The notes below the pieces were generated by a model. The model searched no databases, was not told where the DNA came from, and saw nothing but the letters and a program-made list of their open reading frames with translations. A program made the position numbers and the translations under genes. A stretch of 64,000 bases of DNA from Planktothricoides raciborskii GIHE-MW2 (lineage in GTDB: Bacteria > Cyanobacteriota > Cyanobacteriia > Cyanobacteriales > Laspinemataceae), in the NCBI RefSeq assembly GCF_040564635.1, contig NZ_CP159837.1:6559001-6623000 (forward strand), written 5' to 3'. This document shows positions 55,295 through 63,547 of the stretch, piece by piece. How positions within the stretch are numbered: position 1 is the stretch's first letter; the number at the start of each line of letters is the position of its first letter.

Positions 55295-56271
55295 TGGATT
55301 TTTTAAAGAATACCTTATATATTTTAATCGAAGGTGAACCTCAGAGTCCAGAAATTGATTTCCTGGAAAAAGTTATTGGCAACCTTAAAGATAGCTCGCA
55401 ACTTCCCAATGTTGACCATGACTTAATTGCCGTAGGAGGAAGTAATGCATTTAATTCTATCGCTAGACTCGTTTATGCCCAGAGTAATTTACACCGAAAA
55501 ATCCCGGTTTTGGCAATTACCGATCGCGACTTTAAAAGAGAACAAGATATCCAACGAAAGCAACAAACAACCGATAAATATTTAGTCAACAACAAGGTGG
55601 TGCGGGAACTATGTTGGCCCAGACATGAATGGGAAAATTATTTATTAGAAGAAACGGAGATGCTTGCGGAAATTTTGAATCAAATACCAATCAGGCAATC
55701 AGGACAACCATCTGCCCCATCAAAAAAACCAAAATTATTTAAACGGAGAAATACCATTCTGAGCAAAAGTCAGCTAGACAATTGGTTAAAGGAATATTTT
55801 CAGAATAAAATTAAAGATGAATTAATTGAGTGTTTAAAGTTTAGATTTAACACCGATAAAATTTGTCCTCAGCTAGAAAATATTAGTAATGATGATATTT
55901 TAGATATAGCTGCCATGAAAGATTGGTTTTTGCGACCAATTGAGCAGAATTGTCAAGCGGAAATCCGTAGTCAACATATTGAAGAGATTAATTCCAGATT
56001 TGAGGATACTTTAGCTGAATTAGACTGGGAAAACTGGTTAAATAATCCTAGCTTGGTTGATTTTGACCAAGCCAAAAGATATTTTCGAGGCAAAGAAGCT
56101 TTTGAGAATTTATTTGAAAAATTAAATCAAGAAGTTGACTTGGTGCCAGGAAAGACATATCGTAACTTTATTAAAGAAATTATGTTACCAGAAATGGAAC
56201 ATCAGCCAGATTGTCTTTTAATTCAAGAACTGGGAACGATGCTGTCACCTTATTTTGAGATAGTCGCTTAA
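55294..56271 (+). CDS. TOPRIM/DUF4435-like partner of the AAA ATPase
   Basis: Starts at GTG 55294 with GGAGG nearby upstream. 325 residues. TOPRIM-type acidic positions are visible: ILIEGEPQSPEIDF (Glu14), then VLAITDRDFKRE (Asp77, Asp79). The RHEWENYLLEETEML block (Glu114) matches the I-E-N-Y-L-L motif of DUF4435 proteins such as AriB. The C-terminal half is helical, without a recognised domain. Together with the preceding ATPase it looks like a PARIS/OLD-class defence module; AriB is reported to be a tRNA-cleaving toxin. Function here is inferred. Confidence 0.72.
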   Translation: MDFLKNTLYILIEGEPQSPEIDFLEKVIGNLKDSSQLPNVDHDLIAVGGSNAFNSIARLVYAQSNLHRKIPVLAITDRDFKREQDIQRKQQTTDKYLVNNKVVRELCWPRHEWENYLLEETEMLAEILNQIPIRQSGQPSAPSKKPKLFKRRNTILSKSQLDNWLKEYFQNKIKDELIECLKFRFNTDKICPQLENISNDDILDIAAMKDWFLRPIEQNCQAEIRSQHIEEINSRFEDTLAELDWENWLNNPSLVDFDQAKRYFRGKEAFENLFEKLNQEVDLVPGKTYRNFIKEIMLPEMEHQPDCLLIQELGTMLSPYFEIVA

Positions 56272-56298
56272 TATCAAAATCCTACTGGATGATATATA

Positions 56299-56856
56299 AT
56301 GCCTTTAATTATTTGTCCCGGATACCACGATCGCGCACTCACTGACGATTTTTTGCAACAGTGTCATTTCCCCTCAACGGCACAAATTTTAGTATTTCCA
56401 GCCCATCAGCAACCGGCTTATTCTCCTTTTCATCTTAGCCAATTTTTGCAAGCAAATCTAACTCCAAAAGCTGATAATCCGCTACTATTTATCAGTTTTA
56501 GTGCGGGGGTTGTAGGGGCGATCGCGGCTGCGAAGAATTGGCAAGAATTGGGCGGCAATGTAACAGCATTTATTGCCTTAGATGGTTGGGGAGTTCCGTT
56601 ATTTGGCGACTTTCCCATCCACCGTTTAAGTCACGATTATTTTACCCATTGGAGTTCAGCCCCCTTTGGGATTAAATGCCTGGGAGAAAGCAGGGATAGT
56701 TTTTATGCTGACCCACCCGTAGACCATTTACAATTATGGCGTCAACCCGCGATAACTTGCGGCTATCAGGTGATGGGAAATGATGATTCTGTCCCTCGAA
56801 AATTGACCACTGCCGCTGAATTTATCCGCGATCTTTATTGCGGGTATTTGGAATGA
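56299..56856 (+). CDS. Small alpha/beta-hydrolase-fold protein (185 aa)
   Basis: MPLIICPGYHDRALTDDFLQ start. FISFSAGVVGAIAAA gives a nucleophile-elbow-like S-F-S-A-G, and ALDGWGVPLFGDFPIHRLSHDY follows. Looks like a conserved cyanobacterial hydrolase-like protein. It starts 27 bases after the DUF4435 gene on the same strand, so it may be cotranscribed, though the family is not usually a defence gene. Confidence 0.6.
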   Translation: MPLIICPGYHDRALTDDFLQQCHFPSTAQILVFPAHQQPAYSPFHLSQFLQANLTPKADNPLLFISFSAGVVGAIAAAKNWQELGGNVTAFIALDGWGVPLFGDFPIHRLSHDYFTHWSSAPFGIKCLGESRDSFYADPPVDHLQLWRQPAITCGYQVMGNDDSVPRKLTTAAEFIRDLYCGYLE

Positions 56857-56934
56857 CGGGGTTAATAACCGTAGGTTTTCAGAGATTTTATCAGAAAAAA
56901 CGCTATGTTGCTTATTATAGCGAAAATTGAAGCT

Positions 56935-57066
56935 AATAAATCGGGTTTCTGTGATAATTTTGCCATCAAAGTCGAGATGTCACCAATAAATTCGGTTTCT
57001 GAGTCTCGCTACGATAAGTCTAGCTATGTCTAGGCTGATCTTTCTTGGCATTAGGAAACCCGATTT
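56935..57066. repeat. Decayed AGAAACC-type palindromes
   Basis: AATAAATCGGGTTTCTGTG, AATAAATTCGGTTTCTGAG and GGAAACCCGATTTA keep the GGTTTCT/AGAAACC arms of the large palindrome family with several substitutions. They separate convergent genes. Confidence 0.55.
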
Positions 57067-57078
57067 ATATTTTTTAAC

Positions 57079-58491
57079 TTAAGAATTACGGATAGTTTGT
57101 TTAAAGTTCCAAAAACCAAAGGCTAACCAAGCGATCAAGATTAGTCCAGTTAGACCCAAAACTGCGATCGGGCCAAATTGGTTAATCAAAGCTGGGGCAG
57201 CAGCAGTAAACAATCCGCCTCCGACAATAGGTTCAAACAACAGTTGTTTATAAGCAAAACTCTCGAACGCCCCAGACTTATTTTGGGGATCGACCATCCG
57301 CATGAGTACAATACCAGTTGCCGTCACTCCCATTGATTGTCCCATATCGCCAATACCGCGTTCAAACCAAAAAGAAGGCAATAAGCGTGGCCCCAGAAAT
57401 AAAAATACCCAAACATTCCACACGATTCCCGCAATCGAAAGGATAATAAAAGGCCAGATATTGCTGCCTAAAACTTTCAGGGAAATTGTGGCGATGGCAG
57501 TGACAATTACGATGTCTAATGCGACTCCCGCAATATTAGCTATGAGTGGGCGAATAATTAAGAAACTCAAGCCCAAGCGTTCGAGAATGAGTTGGACAAT
57601 TAGGCCACCGATTAAAGCCATTGGAAATAGGGGAACATACGCCATCAGTTTGAATCCCTGGGTTGCCCAAGTGAGATTTTCCACCGCGACTAATCCTTGC
57701 AAAATTAACCAACCAATCAATAAGGCTAAGGCGACAAAACCAAGATTTAATGTCAATGGATCGATAAGCAAATCTTGAAGTAAATTGGCTCTAGCCACTT
57801 GAATCTCCCTAGATTCTCGATCCTCTTTGATCGTTGATTGATCCGGTTGATTCGGGTCAATTTTATCAATTTGTAATTTCCCATTTCGTCTCCCCCAATT
57901 GGCCAAAGCTGTTCCGGCAACAATGCCAGAAACAATCCCCACAGTAGCTAATCCTAGGGATAAATCGGCACCTTCGGGAAAGCCTAACTGAACAAAAGTT
58001 TCTGCCATTCCCGCAGCCGTACCATGTCCTCCTTCAAAGGCTACTTCTATTAAGGCACCCGCCATTGGATCGATGCCGAATAGCGGCGTTAAAACCAGTA
58101 AGACTAGCAAAAGTCCCACTACATATTGTCCCCAGGCTAAAGTTTGCCCAAACGCCACCTGGGGCGCTGCTTTGCGCCAAATTTCTCTGGGACTGGGAAT
58201 GGTTTCCCCGAGAAAAATGGCTGCGAACACGATATTAATAAAAATTCCGGGAGATTGTGACCAAACGGTGCGAATGGTTTCGCTAAATAAGCCATTAGCC
58301 ACGGAAGAGTTAGGACCTGCGATCGCGCCTAAAACTCCTGGACCGAGTAGCAATGCTAACACCCCTGCCACAATGGAACTAGGAATATAGAGCGATCGCA
58401 ACCATTGGATTTTTTGACGAATTACTCTGGCAATTAAAATTAAAATGCCAAGAATGATAAATGCAAAAAACGCATCTTTCAGATTAAACAT
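57079..58491 (-). CDS. Sodium:glutamate symporter (GltS)-family membrane protein
   Basis: 470 residues with 11-12 hydrophobic segments. IPSSIVAGVLALLLGPGVLG, the central FEGGHGTAAGMAETF hairpin motif and a related GDMGQSMGVTATGIVLMRMVD in the second half are the inverted-repeat motifs of ESS/GltS carriers. A charged loop near residue 215-235 is variable. GltS members import glutamate with sodium; the cyanobacterial substrate is inferred. It precedes no obvious partner. Confidence 0.85.
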   Translation of the reverse strand: MFNLKDAFFAFIILGILILIARVIRQKIQWLRSLYIPSSIVAGVLALLLGPGVLGAIAGPNSSVANGLFSETIRTVWSQSPGIFINIVFAAIFLGETIPSPREIWRKAAPQVAFGQTLAWGQYVVGLLLVLLVLTPLFGIDPMAGALIEVAFEGGHGTAAGMAETFVQLGFPEGADLSLGLATVGIVSGIVAGTALANWGRRNGKLQIDKIDPNQPDQSTIKEDRESREIQVARANLLQDLLIDPLTLNLGFVALALLIGWLILQGLVAVENLTWATQGFKLMAYVPLFPMALIGGLIVQLILERLGLSFLIIRPLIANIAGVALDIVIVTAIATISLKVLGSNIWPFIILSIAGIVWNVWVFLFLGPRLLPSFWFERGIGDMGQSMGVTATGIVLMRMVDPQNKSGAFESFAYKQLLFEPIVGGGLFTAAAPALINQFGPIAVLGLTGLILIAWLAFGFWNFKQTIRNS

Positions 58492-58739
58492 TTTCCACCT
58501 ATTTCAATAAAGATACTAACCAGGGAGCGATTGTATATTTTACTAGATATCTTTAAAATCTACATAACATTCATTTAATTTGTTAATAGTTTTAATTATT
58601 GTAGACCATATTTAACAAATGTTTGATCTAATGTAGATTGGCTATTTGTAATCATTTTGATGAAAAGTTATCTAGCTACAATCTCAGAATACAAAATCAA
58701 AATTTTCCAAAAATGGATAAAATTTTTACAGTTAAAATT
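58492..58739. other. AT-rich intergenic region
   Basis: About 250 bases with no gene; contains repeated ATTTGTTAATAG/ACCATATTTAAC-like AT-rich sequence and the promoter of the symporter gene. Nothing else supported. Confidence 0.5.
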
Positions 58740-59273
58740 TTATCCACAATCACAATCACCACAATCAGGATCGCCACCACAATCGCCACAACCCGGAATA
58801 CATTCGTCAAGACACCCTCCTGGAGAACAGCTACAATTCCATTGGCTATTATTCTGCTCTCGGCGGCGTTTTTCTTCTAAGGTTTCTGCACGCAGGATAA
58901 TTTTGGCAGTTTTACAAGCACTGAATCGTTTACGAGATAGAGAAATTGCTGACTGTAAATCTTGTTCAATCAGCATATTTTTGACATACTGTGAGCAAGA
59001 ATCACTACCATATAAAACCCGATGAGCACAAGAAAAACCCTTATGGGGAGACAAATATTTTTGATAACCCCGAATTAAAGCCACTCCAGTTTGTTTCGTC
59101 ATCTGCTCTAAAGTCTGACTGGTTGCCATCACAATAGGATGACGATATTGAGACAGATGCTCTAAAGTATCGCCAACGGAGTTAACTAGAGAATAGAGTA
59201 AACCTTTGGAGGTGTGAATAAATCCTCGGAAGATGGCGTATTGCCATCTCCGGGAATAAGATAAAGTTTTCAT
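58740..59273 (-). CDS. YidD-like protein with Cys-rich tail
   Basis: 177 residues. The core VALIRGYQKYLSPHKGFSCA, then SDSCSQYVKNMLIEQDL and SLSRKRFSACKTA, matches the YidD (membrane insertion efficiency factor) pattern of IxxYQxxxSP, SCSxY and a final C. It is longer than usual YidD (70-90 residues): about 70 extra residues at the N-terminus and a tail of some 50 residues with many Cys, Gly and Asp (CSCSPGGCLDEC, GDCGGDPDCGDCDCG). YidD supports membrane protein insertion with YidC. It begins 28 bases after the tubulin-like gene and is the last gene of that operon. Confidence 0.72.
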   Translation of the reverse strand: MKTLSYSRRWQYAIFRGFIHTSKGLLYSLVNSVGDTLEHLSQYRHPIVMATSQTLEQMTKQTGVALIRGYQKYLSPHKGFSCAHRVLYGSDSCSQYVKNMLIEQDLQSAISLSRKRFSACKTAKIILRAETLEEKRRREQNNSQWNCSCSPGGCLDECIPGCGDCGGDPDCGDCDCG

Positions 59274-59301
59274 AATTGACTACCCAAATTCTAGTGATTT
59301 T

Positions 59302-62300
59302 TTAGGACATTTTATTGCCGCAATTAGAGCAAAACTTATCATTAATAGACATGGAATTACCACAGTTATTGCAGGATTTTACACCAGGATTTGCCATCAT
59401 ATTTCCTACTTTTTCGGATTGATTATCCTGGGGTTCAGTCGTGAATCCAAAATGAGGTTCGGTGATGACTGGAGGAGGAGTTGAAGGACTGTTTACAGTG
59501 CCGAGTTTATGGTCAATGATAAATTCGAGAATGATGGTTTTTTCCCGGAGATACATGGGTTCATCATTATTGTTCCGAAACTCAGTTTTGAGTCGTTCGG
59601 CTAAAAAGTCTTGTAGTTGTTTGCCCAGTTGTTGTTTTTGCGATTCCGTTTCGGCTCGATCCAGCCGTTCATTAAGTTGTCGTTCGACTTCTTGTCTGTC
59701 TTCTCGACAATCAGGTAATTCCAGAACTTGAACTGTATCTTCCCAGTTAGCTGCTACGGTTACGTTATCTTCACCCAATGGAGTCATGATGCGGTAACGA
59801 ATCACATCTTGTTTGGTTTTTTGGTTGATTTCCTGACGCAAAATTCCCAAAGCACGGGCAATTAAAACTAACTGTTCAATGGTGGGGTCGGGGCGATGAA
59901 AATCCCAAAACACCATATCTTTTTGAATGTGAACAGGAGTGGGTAATTCATTGTCACTTTTCACACCTTTGAGAATAGCACGTTCAGCTTTAATTCGTTT
60001 GCCTCGCCATTGTTGGTAGGCTTTGCGAAGATTCTCAGTTCCAGCAATAGCTCGTAAAGAAAAGCCCCCTATTTCGTGAGTTGCTACAATTTTGTGCCGT
60101 TCTCGGTTGCTCAAGGGTGCGATCGCATCTATCTGGACAAAAAATTTCTTGAGCAGAGGAACTTGTTGTTGTGCTGCGGTTTCGGAGGTTTTTTCTCCTC
60201 CAATAATTCCCGCAAGATGACCTTCTTCGGGCTTAAATCCTCCCTCTTGAGGAATGGTTTGATCTAAACGAATTAAGGGTTTAGACAAGTTAAATAAACG
60301 TTGAATCTCTCGTTGTCGCTCTTGGGTTCCCGGGTACAATCGCATAAAACGGGTGCAAGCATCCATTTCGGTGTGCAGTTTACTGTTGGCGGGTGCTTCC
60401 TGAATTTTCCGTCGGGTGAATTGTTCAACTACATCCTCAAACTGGGGATATTGAAGCTCATCAATGCGAGCCACATCCAAAAGATGAAATTCTTGTTGAC
60501 CATAGGCAGATTGAGTCCAGAATTTGCTGTTTTGGCTGGCGGCTTTTATATTTTGGGTGAGTTGACTAAAAAGGATATCCAGCCCTTGAGACTTGCTAAT
60601 AAAATCATCGTAAAGTTCTTTCAACTCCCGTCGTTCAAACAGTTTGAGTCCAACTAATTCCAATTGTTCTATGTAATTCTCAGATTGAGCGATCGAGTCA
60701 CGATACTTAGTTTCTGAACCTGAAATTCGCCCAGTCCATCGGTCAATTTCATTCTCAACCTCTTGAATGACACCAAGAAAGCGGGTTTGAATGTTAACGG
60801 CTATTAGACGAGACTGGCGTTGTAATGTGGCTTGATAACTTTTTTCAATCCCTCCAATCGCTCGATCGCACCATTCTTTCATCTGATTTTCCTTGGTTGC
60901 TATCCAGCGATCGCTAAATTCATCAATTTGAGAACTCGCTTGATTGTATTCTGCTAAAGCCGCTTTTTCAATACCTTCCCAAGTTTTTTCGGCTTCCCGT
61001 TGCAATTTTTCAATTTCTGTTTGTAAGCTGGTTCGCATTTGCTCCAGGAGTGCCTTGATAGCGCGAGCCCCTTGGCTCTTATCTTCTAAATAGTCGTAGA
61101 TTTTTCCTTTAAAAGTTCGTGCTGTTTCAAGAAACAGTTTTTCGCCGTTGTCCTGCATTCTTTGAAGGAAGTCACCGCGTCTTCTTTGGTCATCTCGGAG
61201 ATGATCTAAGCGATATTCTTCAACAGTTGGGTTAAGATAACGGCTCACAAACTCCAAAATTTTACCCGTTTCTTTGGCAAAAGGGTTGGGAAGTTGAGCG
61301 GTACATTTTAATCGTTGTTCGACGTTGATATTATTCTCTAGTTGCTTAATCCATTGTTGGATAACGACTTCATAACGCTTACCCTCTGGATTAAGTAAAA
61401 TCTCATTCAGCAGTTCTTTACTAGACAACTTCAACTCTTTGAGTTCTGCTTCTGCCTCTTGTTGAACATCACTAGGAAGTTGAACATTCGCATTCAGCCA
61501 CCACTGATATAAGTCAGCGGCTAACTTTACAGCAAGCGCTTTGCGAATGGCGTGAACTGGAATCTCAATACTAGCAATGCCAAAACTCAAAAAATTAAGA
61601 GAGTAACTCCGACCAATCGGGTCTTGTTGAGGATTTGTGGGTTGATCTACTTTTTTAATAGCGGACTTGCTGACATTATCTCGCACAGTTATTTTATAAC
61701 TAGCAAAGTCAGAAGCTAACGTCATAAAAATCTGTTGAGCCATCATTTCATGGATCGTGGCTATTTTTAACTCTCTCAATTCGTTGCGGGTTCCAGTTAA
61801 ATACAGAAAGTCATAGGGAGGCCGACTTGTTATAATTCTAATACCTTCTGCTGTACCATACTTAACGTTATAAGTATTCTTGGTATCAGAAAAATAATTT
61901 AATTCCATGAGAGCAGCATAACCATTTTCCTGAGTTCTAATGTCTCCAGAAATTCCTGCAAAAGCATCAGGAGTTGGTATAATCGCTATGGTGTTTAATT
62001 TTGTTTCTCCTTGAAACCAATCTCGCAAGCAATAACCTAAATCAATCAGCATTCCACTCCCAGTCCCACCAGATATGGAACCGACAACAAAAATGTTGAG
62101 TTCATTTTTGACGATTATAACGTCATTATCAATCGTTAGCTGATCCTGTTTAGGTATTCTATTTTTAGCTTCTTGACATTTTTTTTGAATCTGTTCATGG
62201 TTATAAAAAAAAGCAAAACGACCGCAGGCTCTAATCTGACCTGCGCCTTCTTGCGATACTAACTGTTCAGTAGTTAATTCAGGAGGAAGCCAGTCATGAT

Positions 62301-62613
62301 ACCGCGAGTGGGTGGTGGCATTGTTTTTGATATCGTCAGCATTTTTATAACTGACACGAGCCCAGAATTTTTCATTCTCTTCCAGCGGAGGGCCAGCCAT
62401 TTCTGGCTTTTTTACTTTATAGTTTTGATCGGTATCGATATGCAAAAAAGACACAACAGGCAATTTTTCTAAACTACCGTAGCATTCCACAATCAAGCGA
62501 CGAACACGAGTCATCGCTTCTAAGCCTGTTCCACCGACACCAATAATTAAAGTTGGCACAATTGTATTTTCTTGAAGATTATTATTGTCTTGTCCTACAT
62601 TTGCATTAACCAT
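59302..62613 (-). CDS. Tubulin-like (Tubulin_2-type) GTPase with C-terminal zinc ribbon (1103 aa)
   Basis: The N-terminus reads TLIIGVGGTGLEAMTRVRRLI (residues 22-40) and VGSISGGTGSGMLIDLGY (178-195), the GTP-binding glycine loop and the GGTGSG signature of the tubulin/FtsZ superfamily, in the divergent Tubulin_2 form. A very long helical, charged middle section (about residues 350-900) has coiled-coil segments. The last 25 residues hold two CxxC pairs (CNNCGNSM and CSNCGNKM), a zinc-ribbon. Bacterial tubulin-like proteins form filaments; this one, linked to a vWA and substrate-binding protein, could be a scaffold or signalling filament. It is 20 bases downstream of the vWA gene. Confidence 0.8.
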   Translation of the reverse strand: MVNANVGQDNNNLQENTIVPTLIIGVGGTGLEAMTRVRRLIVECYGSLEKLPVVSFLHIDTDQNYKVKKPEMAGPPLEENEKFWARVSYKNADDIKNNATTHSRYHDWLPPELTTEQLVSQEGAGQIRACGRFAFFYNHEQIQKKCQEAKNRIPKQDQLTIDNDVIIVKNELNIFVVGSISGGTGSGMLIDLGYCLRDWFQGETKLNTIAIIPTPDAFAGISGDIRTQENGYAALMELNYFSDTKNTYNVKYGTAEGIRIITSRPPYDFLYLTGTRNELRELKIATIHEMMAQQIFMTLASDFASYKITVRDNVSKSAIKKVDQPTNPQQDPIGRSYSLNFLSFGIASIEIPVHAIRKALAVKLAADLYQWWLNANVQLPSDVQQEAEAELKELKLSSKELLNEILLNPEGKRYEVVIQQWIKQLENNINVEQRLKCTAQLPNPFAKETGKILEFVSRYLNPTVEEYRLDHLRDDQRRRGDFLQRMQDNGEKLFLETARTFKGKIYDYLEDKSQGARAIKALLEQMRTSLQTEIEKLQREAEKTWEGIEKAALAEYNQASSQIDEFSDRWIATKENQMKEWCDRAIGGIEKSYQATLQRQSRLIAVNIQTRFLGVIQEVENEIDRWTGRISGSETKYRDSIAQSENYIEQLELVGLKLFERRELKELYDDFISKSQGLDILFSQLTQNIKAASQNSKFWTQSAYGQQEFHLLDVARIDELQYPQFEDVVEQFTRRKIQEAPANSKLHTEMDACTRFMRLYPGTQERQREIQRLFNLSKPLIRLDQTIPQEGGFKPEEGHLAGIIGGEKTSETAAQQQVPLLKKFFVQIDAIAPLSNRERHKIVATHEIGGFSLRAIAGTENLRKAYQQWRGKRIKAERAILKGVKSDNELPTPVHIQKDMVFWDFHRPDPTIEQLVLIARALGILRQEINQKTKQDVIRYRIMTPLGEDNVTVAANWEDTVQVLELPDCREDRQEVERQLNERLDRAETESQKQQLGKQLQDFLAERLKTEFRNNNDEPMYLREKTIILEFIIDHKLGTVNSPSTPPPVITEPHFGFTTEPQDNQSEKVGNMMANPGVKSCNNCGNSMSINDKFCSNCGNKMS

Positions 62614-62633
62614 GATTTACTCCTTTTTAACAA

Positions 62634-63530
62634 TTAACAAGATTGAAACGGATTAAATAATCCTGATGCGATCAGATAGATCGGAGTGGCTACTGTCCAA
62701 AACATCGCATTGTAAACGGCAAGCTTACTGGCATAGTCAATCCTAATTCTGAGAGATTTATCTAAAAATCGTTCTAATGGTAACAAGATCATCCACATGA
62801 ATGAAATGAACGCCAAACCATAAAACAAAGACACTAACGGACTGGCATTAAACCGATTAAACACTGTCTCTGAAAGCAAATCGATGACGCTACTGGAACT
62901 GGCTTCTAAGGCAATACCACCCGTTTGGTTTGCCCACTGATTAATTTCGGCAGTCAGAGGTTGACCGACGATCAAAAAATTTAACCTGACGTTATGAGCT
63001 TGGACTTGCTCAATTATCTCTGGTTCGAGAGTAAATACACCATCGGTAATCACCAAGATTTCTGTACAGAGTGTCGGCTGGTTTTTCAGTGTATATAAAC
63101 CATTTTCTACAGCTAAATTAATGTTGGTTCCTCCACTAATACGGTTGGCCAGGGAAGGTTGAACAACTTGATTGATTGCTCTGGTAATTTCTTCAGGATC
63201 ACTAGAGAATCCACTGGTAATCGGAACAACGGAACTAGCAAACCCTGAAACGGATATCAGATTAGGTTGAGAGAGTCCAGCATTGCGAGTTGCATAGGCT
63301 TTGACTGCTTCAATTTCCTGAGCCATAATTGTTCCTGGCTTGTTAAAATTTGCTAGGGAATTGTCATAAGTGCTACCACTGAGATCGAGAGCTAAATGAA
63401 CGGCAACTAAGCGGGGAAACCAACCTAATTGACCAGCCAGGATCGCTAAGACTAGACAGATGGCTAGACAGGCGGCGGAAATTTGAAATATAGCATAACG
63501 CCAAACGGGTTGGTGCTCATGTAAAGGCAT
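62634..63530 (-). CDS. Membrane-anchored vWA-domain protein (298 aa)
   Basis: An N-terminal membrane helix (residues 14-36) precedes a vWA domain. MIDAS motif DLSGS (D49-x-S51-x-S53), SGGTNIN near residue 133 (the MIDAS threonine) and ITDGVF near 160 (the MIDAS aspartate) are all present, so it should bind a metal. Two further membrane helices (VSLFYGLAFISFMWMILL and VYNAMFWTVATPIYLIA) close it. The vWA therefore faces the side opposite the short ends, probably the periplasm or lumen. It lies 17 bases downstream of the substrate-binding-protein gene. Confidence 0.85.
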   Translation of the reverse strand: MPLHEHQPVWRYAIFQISAACLAICLVLAILAGQLGWFPRLVAVHLALDLSGSTYDNSLANFNKPGTIMAQEIEAVKAYATRNAGLSQPNLISVSGFASSVVPITSGFSSDPEEITRAINQVVQPSLANRISGGTNINLAVENGLYTLKNQPTLCTEILVITDGVFTLEPEIIEQVQAHNVRLNFLIVGQPLTAEINQWANQTGGIALEASSSSVIDLLSETVFNRFNASPLVSLFYGLAFISFMWMILLPLERFLDKSLRIRIDYASKLAVYNAMFWTVATPIYLIASGLFNPFQSC

Positions 63531-63547
63531 CGGTTTAGGTGTCCTCC

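Noticed and set aside
57302-57778. 158-codon frame (+) opposite the symporter gene
   Set aside because: Antisense shadow of a membrane-protein gene with clear GltS motifs on the other strand.
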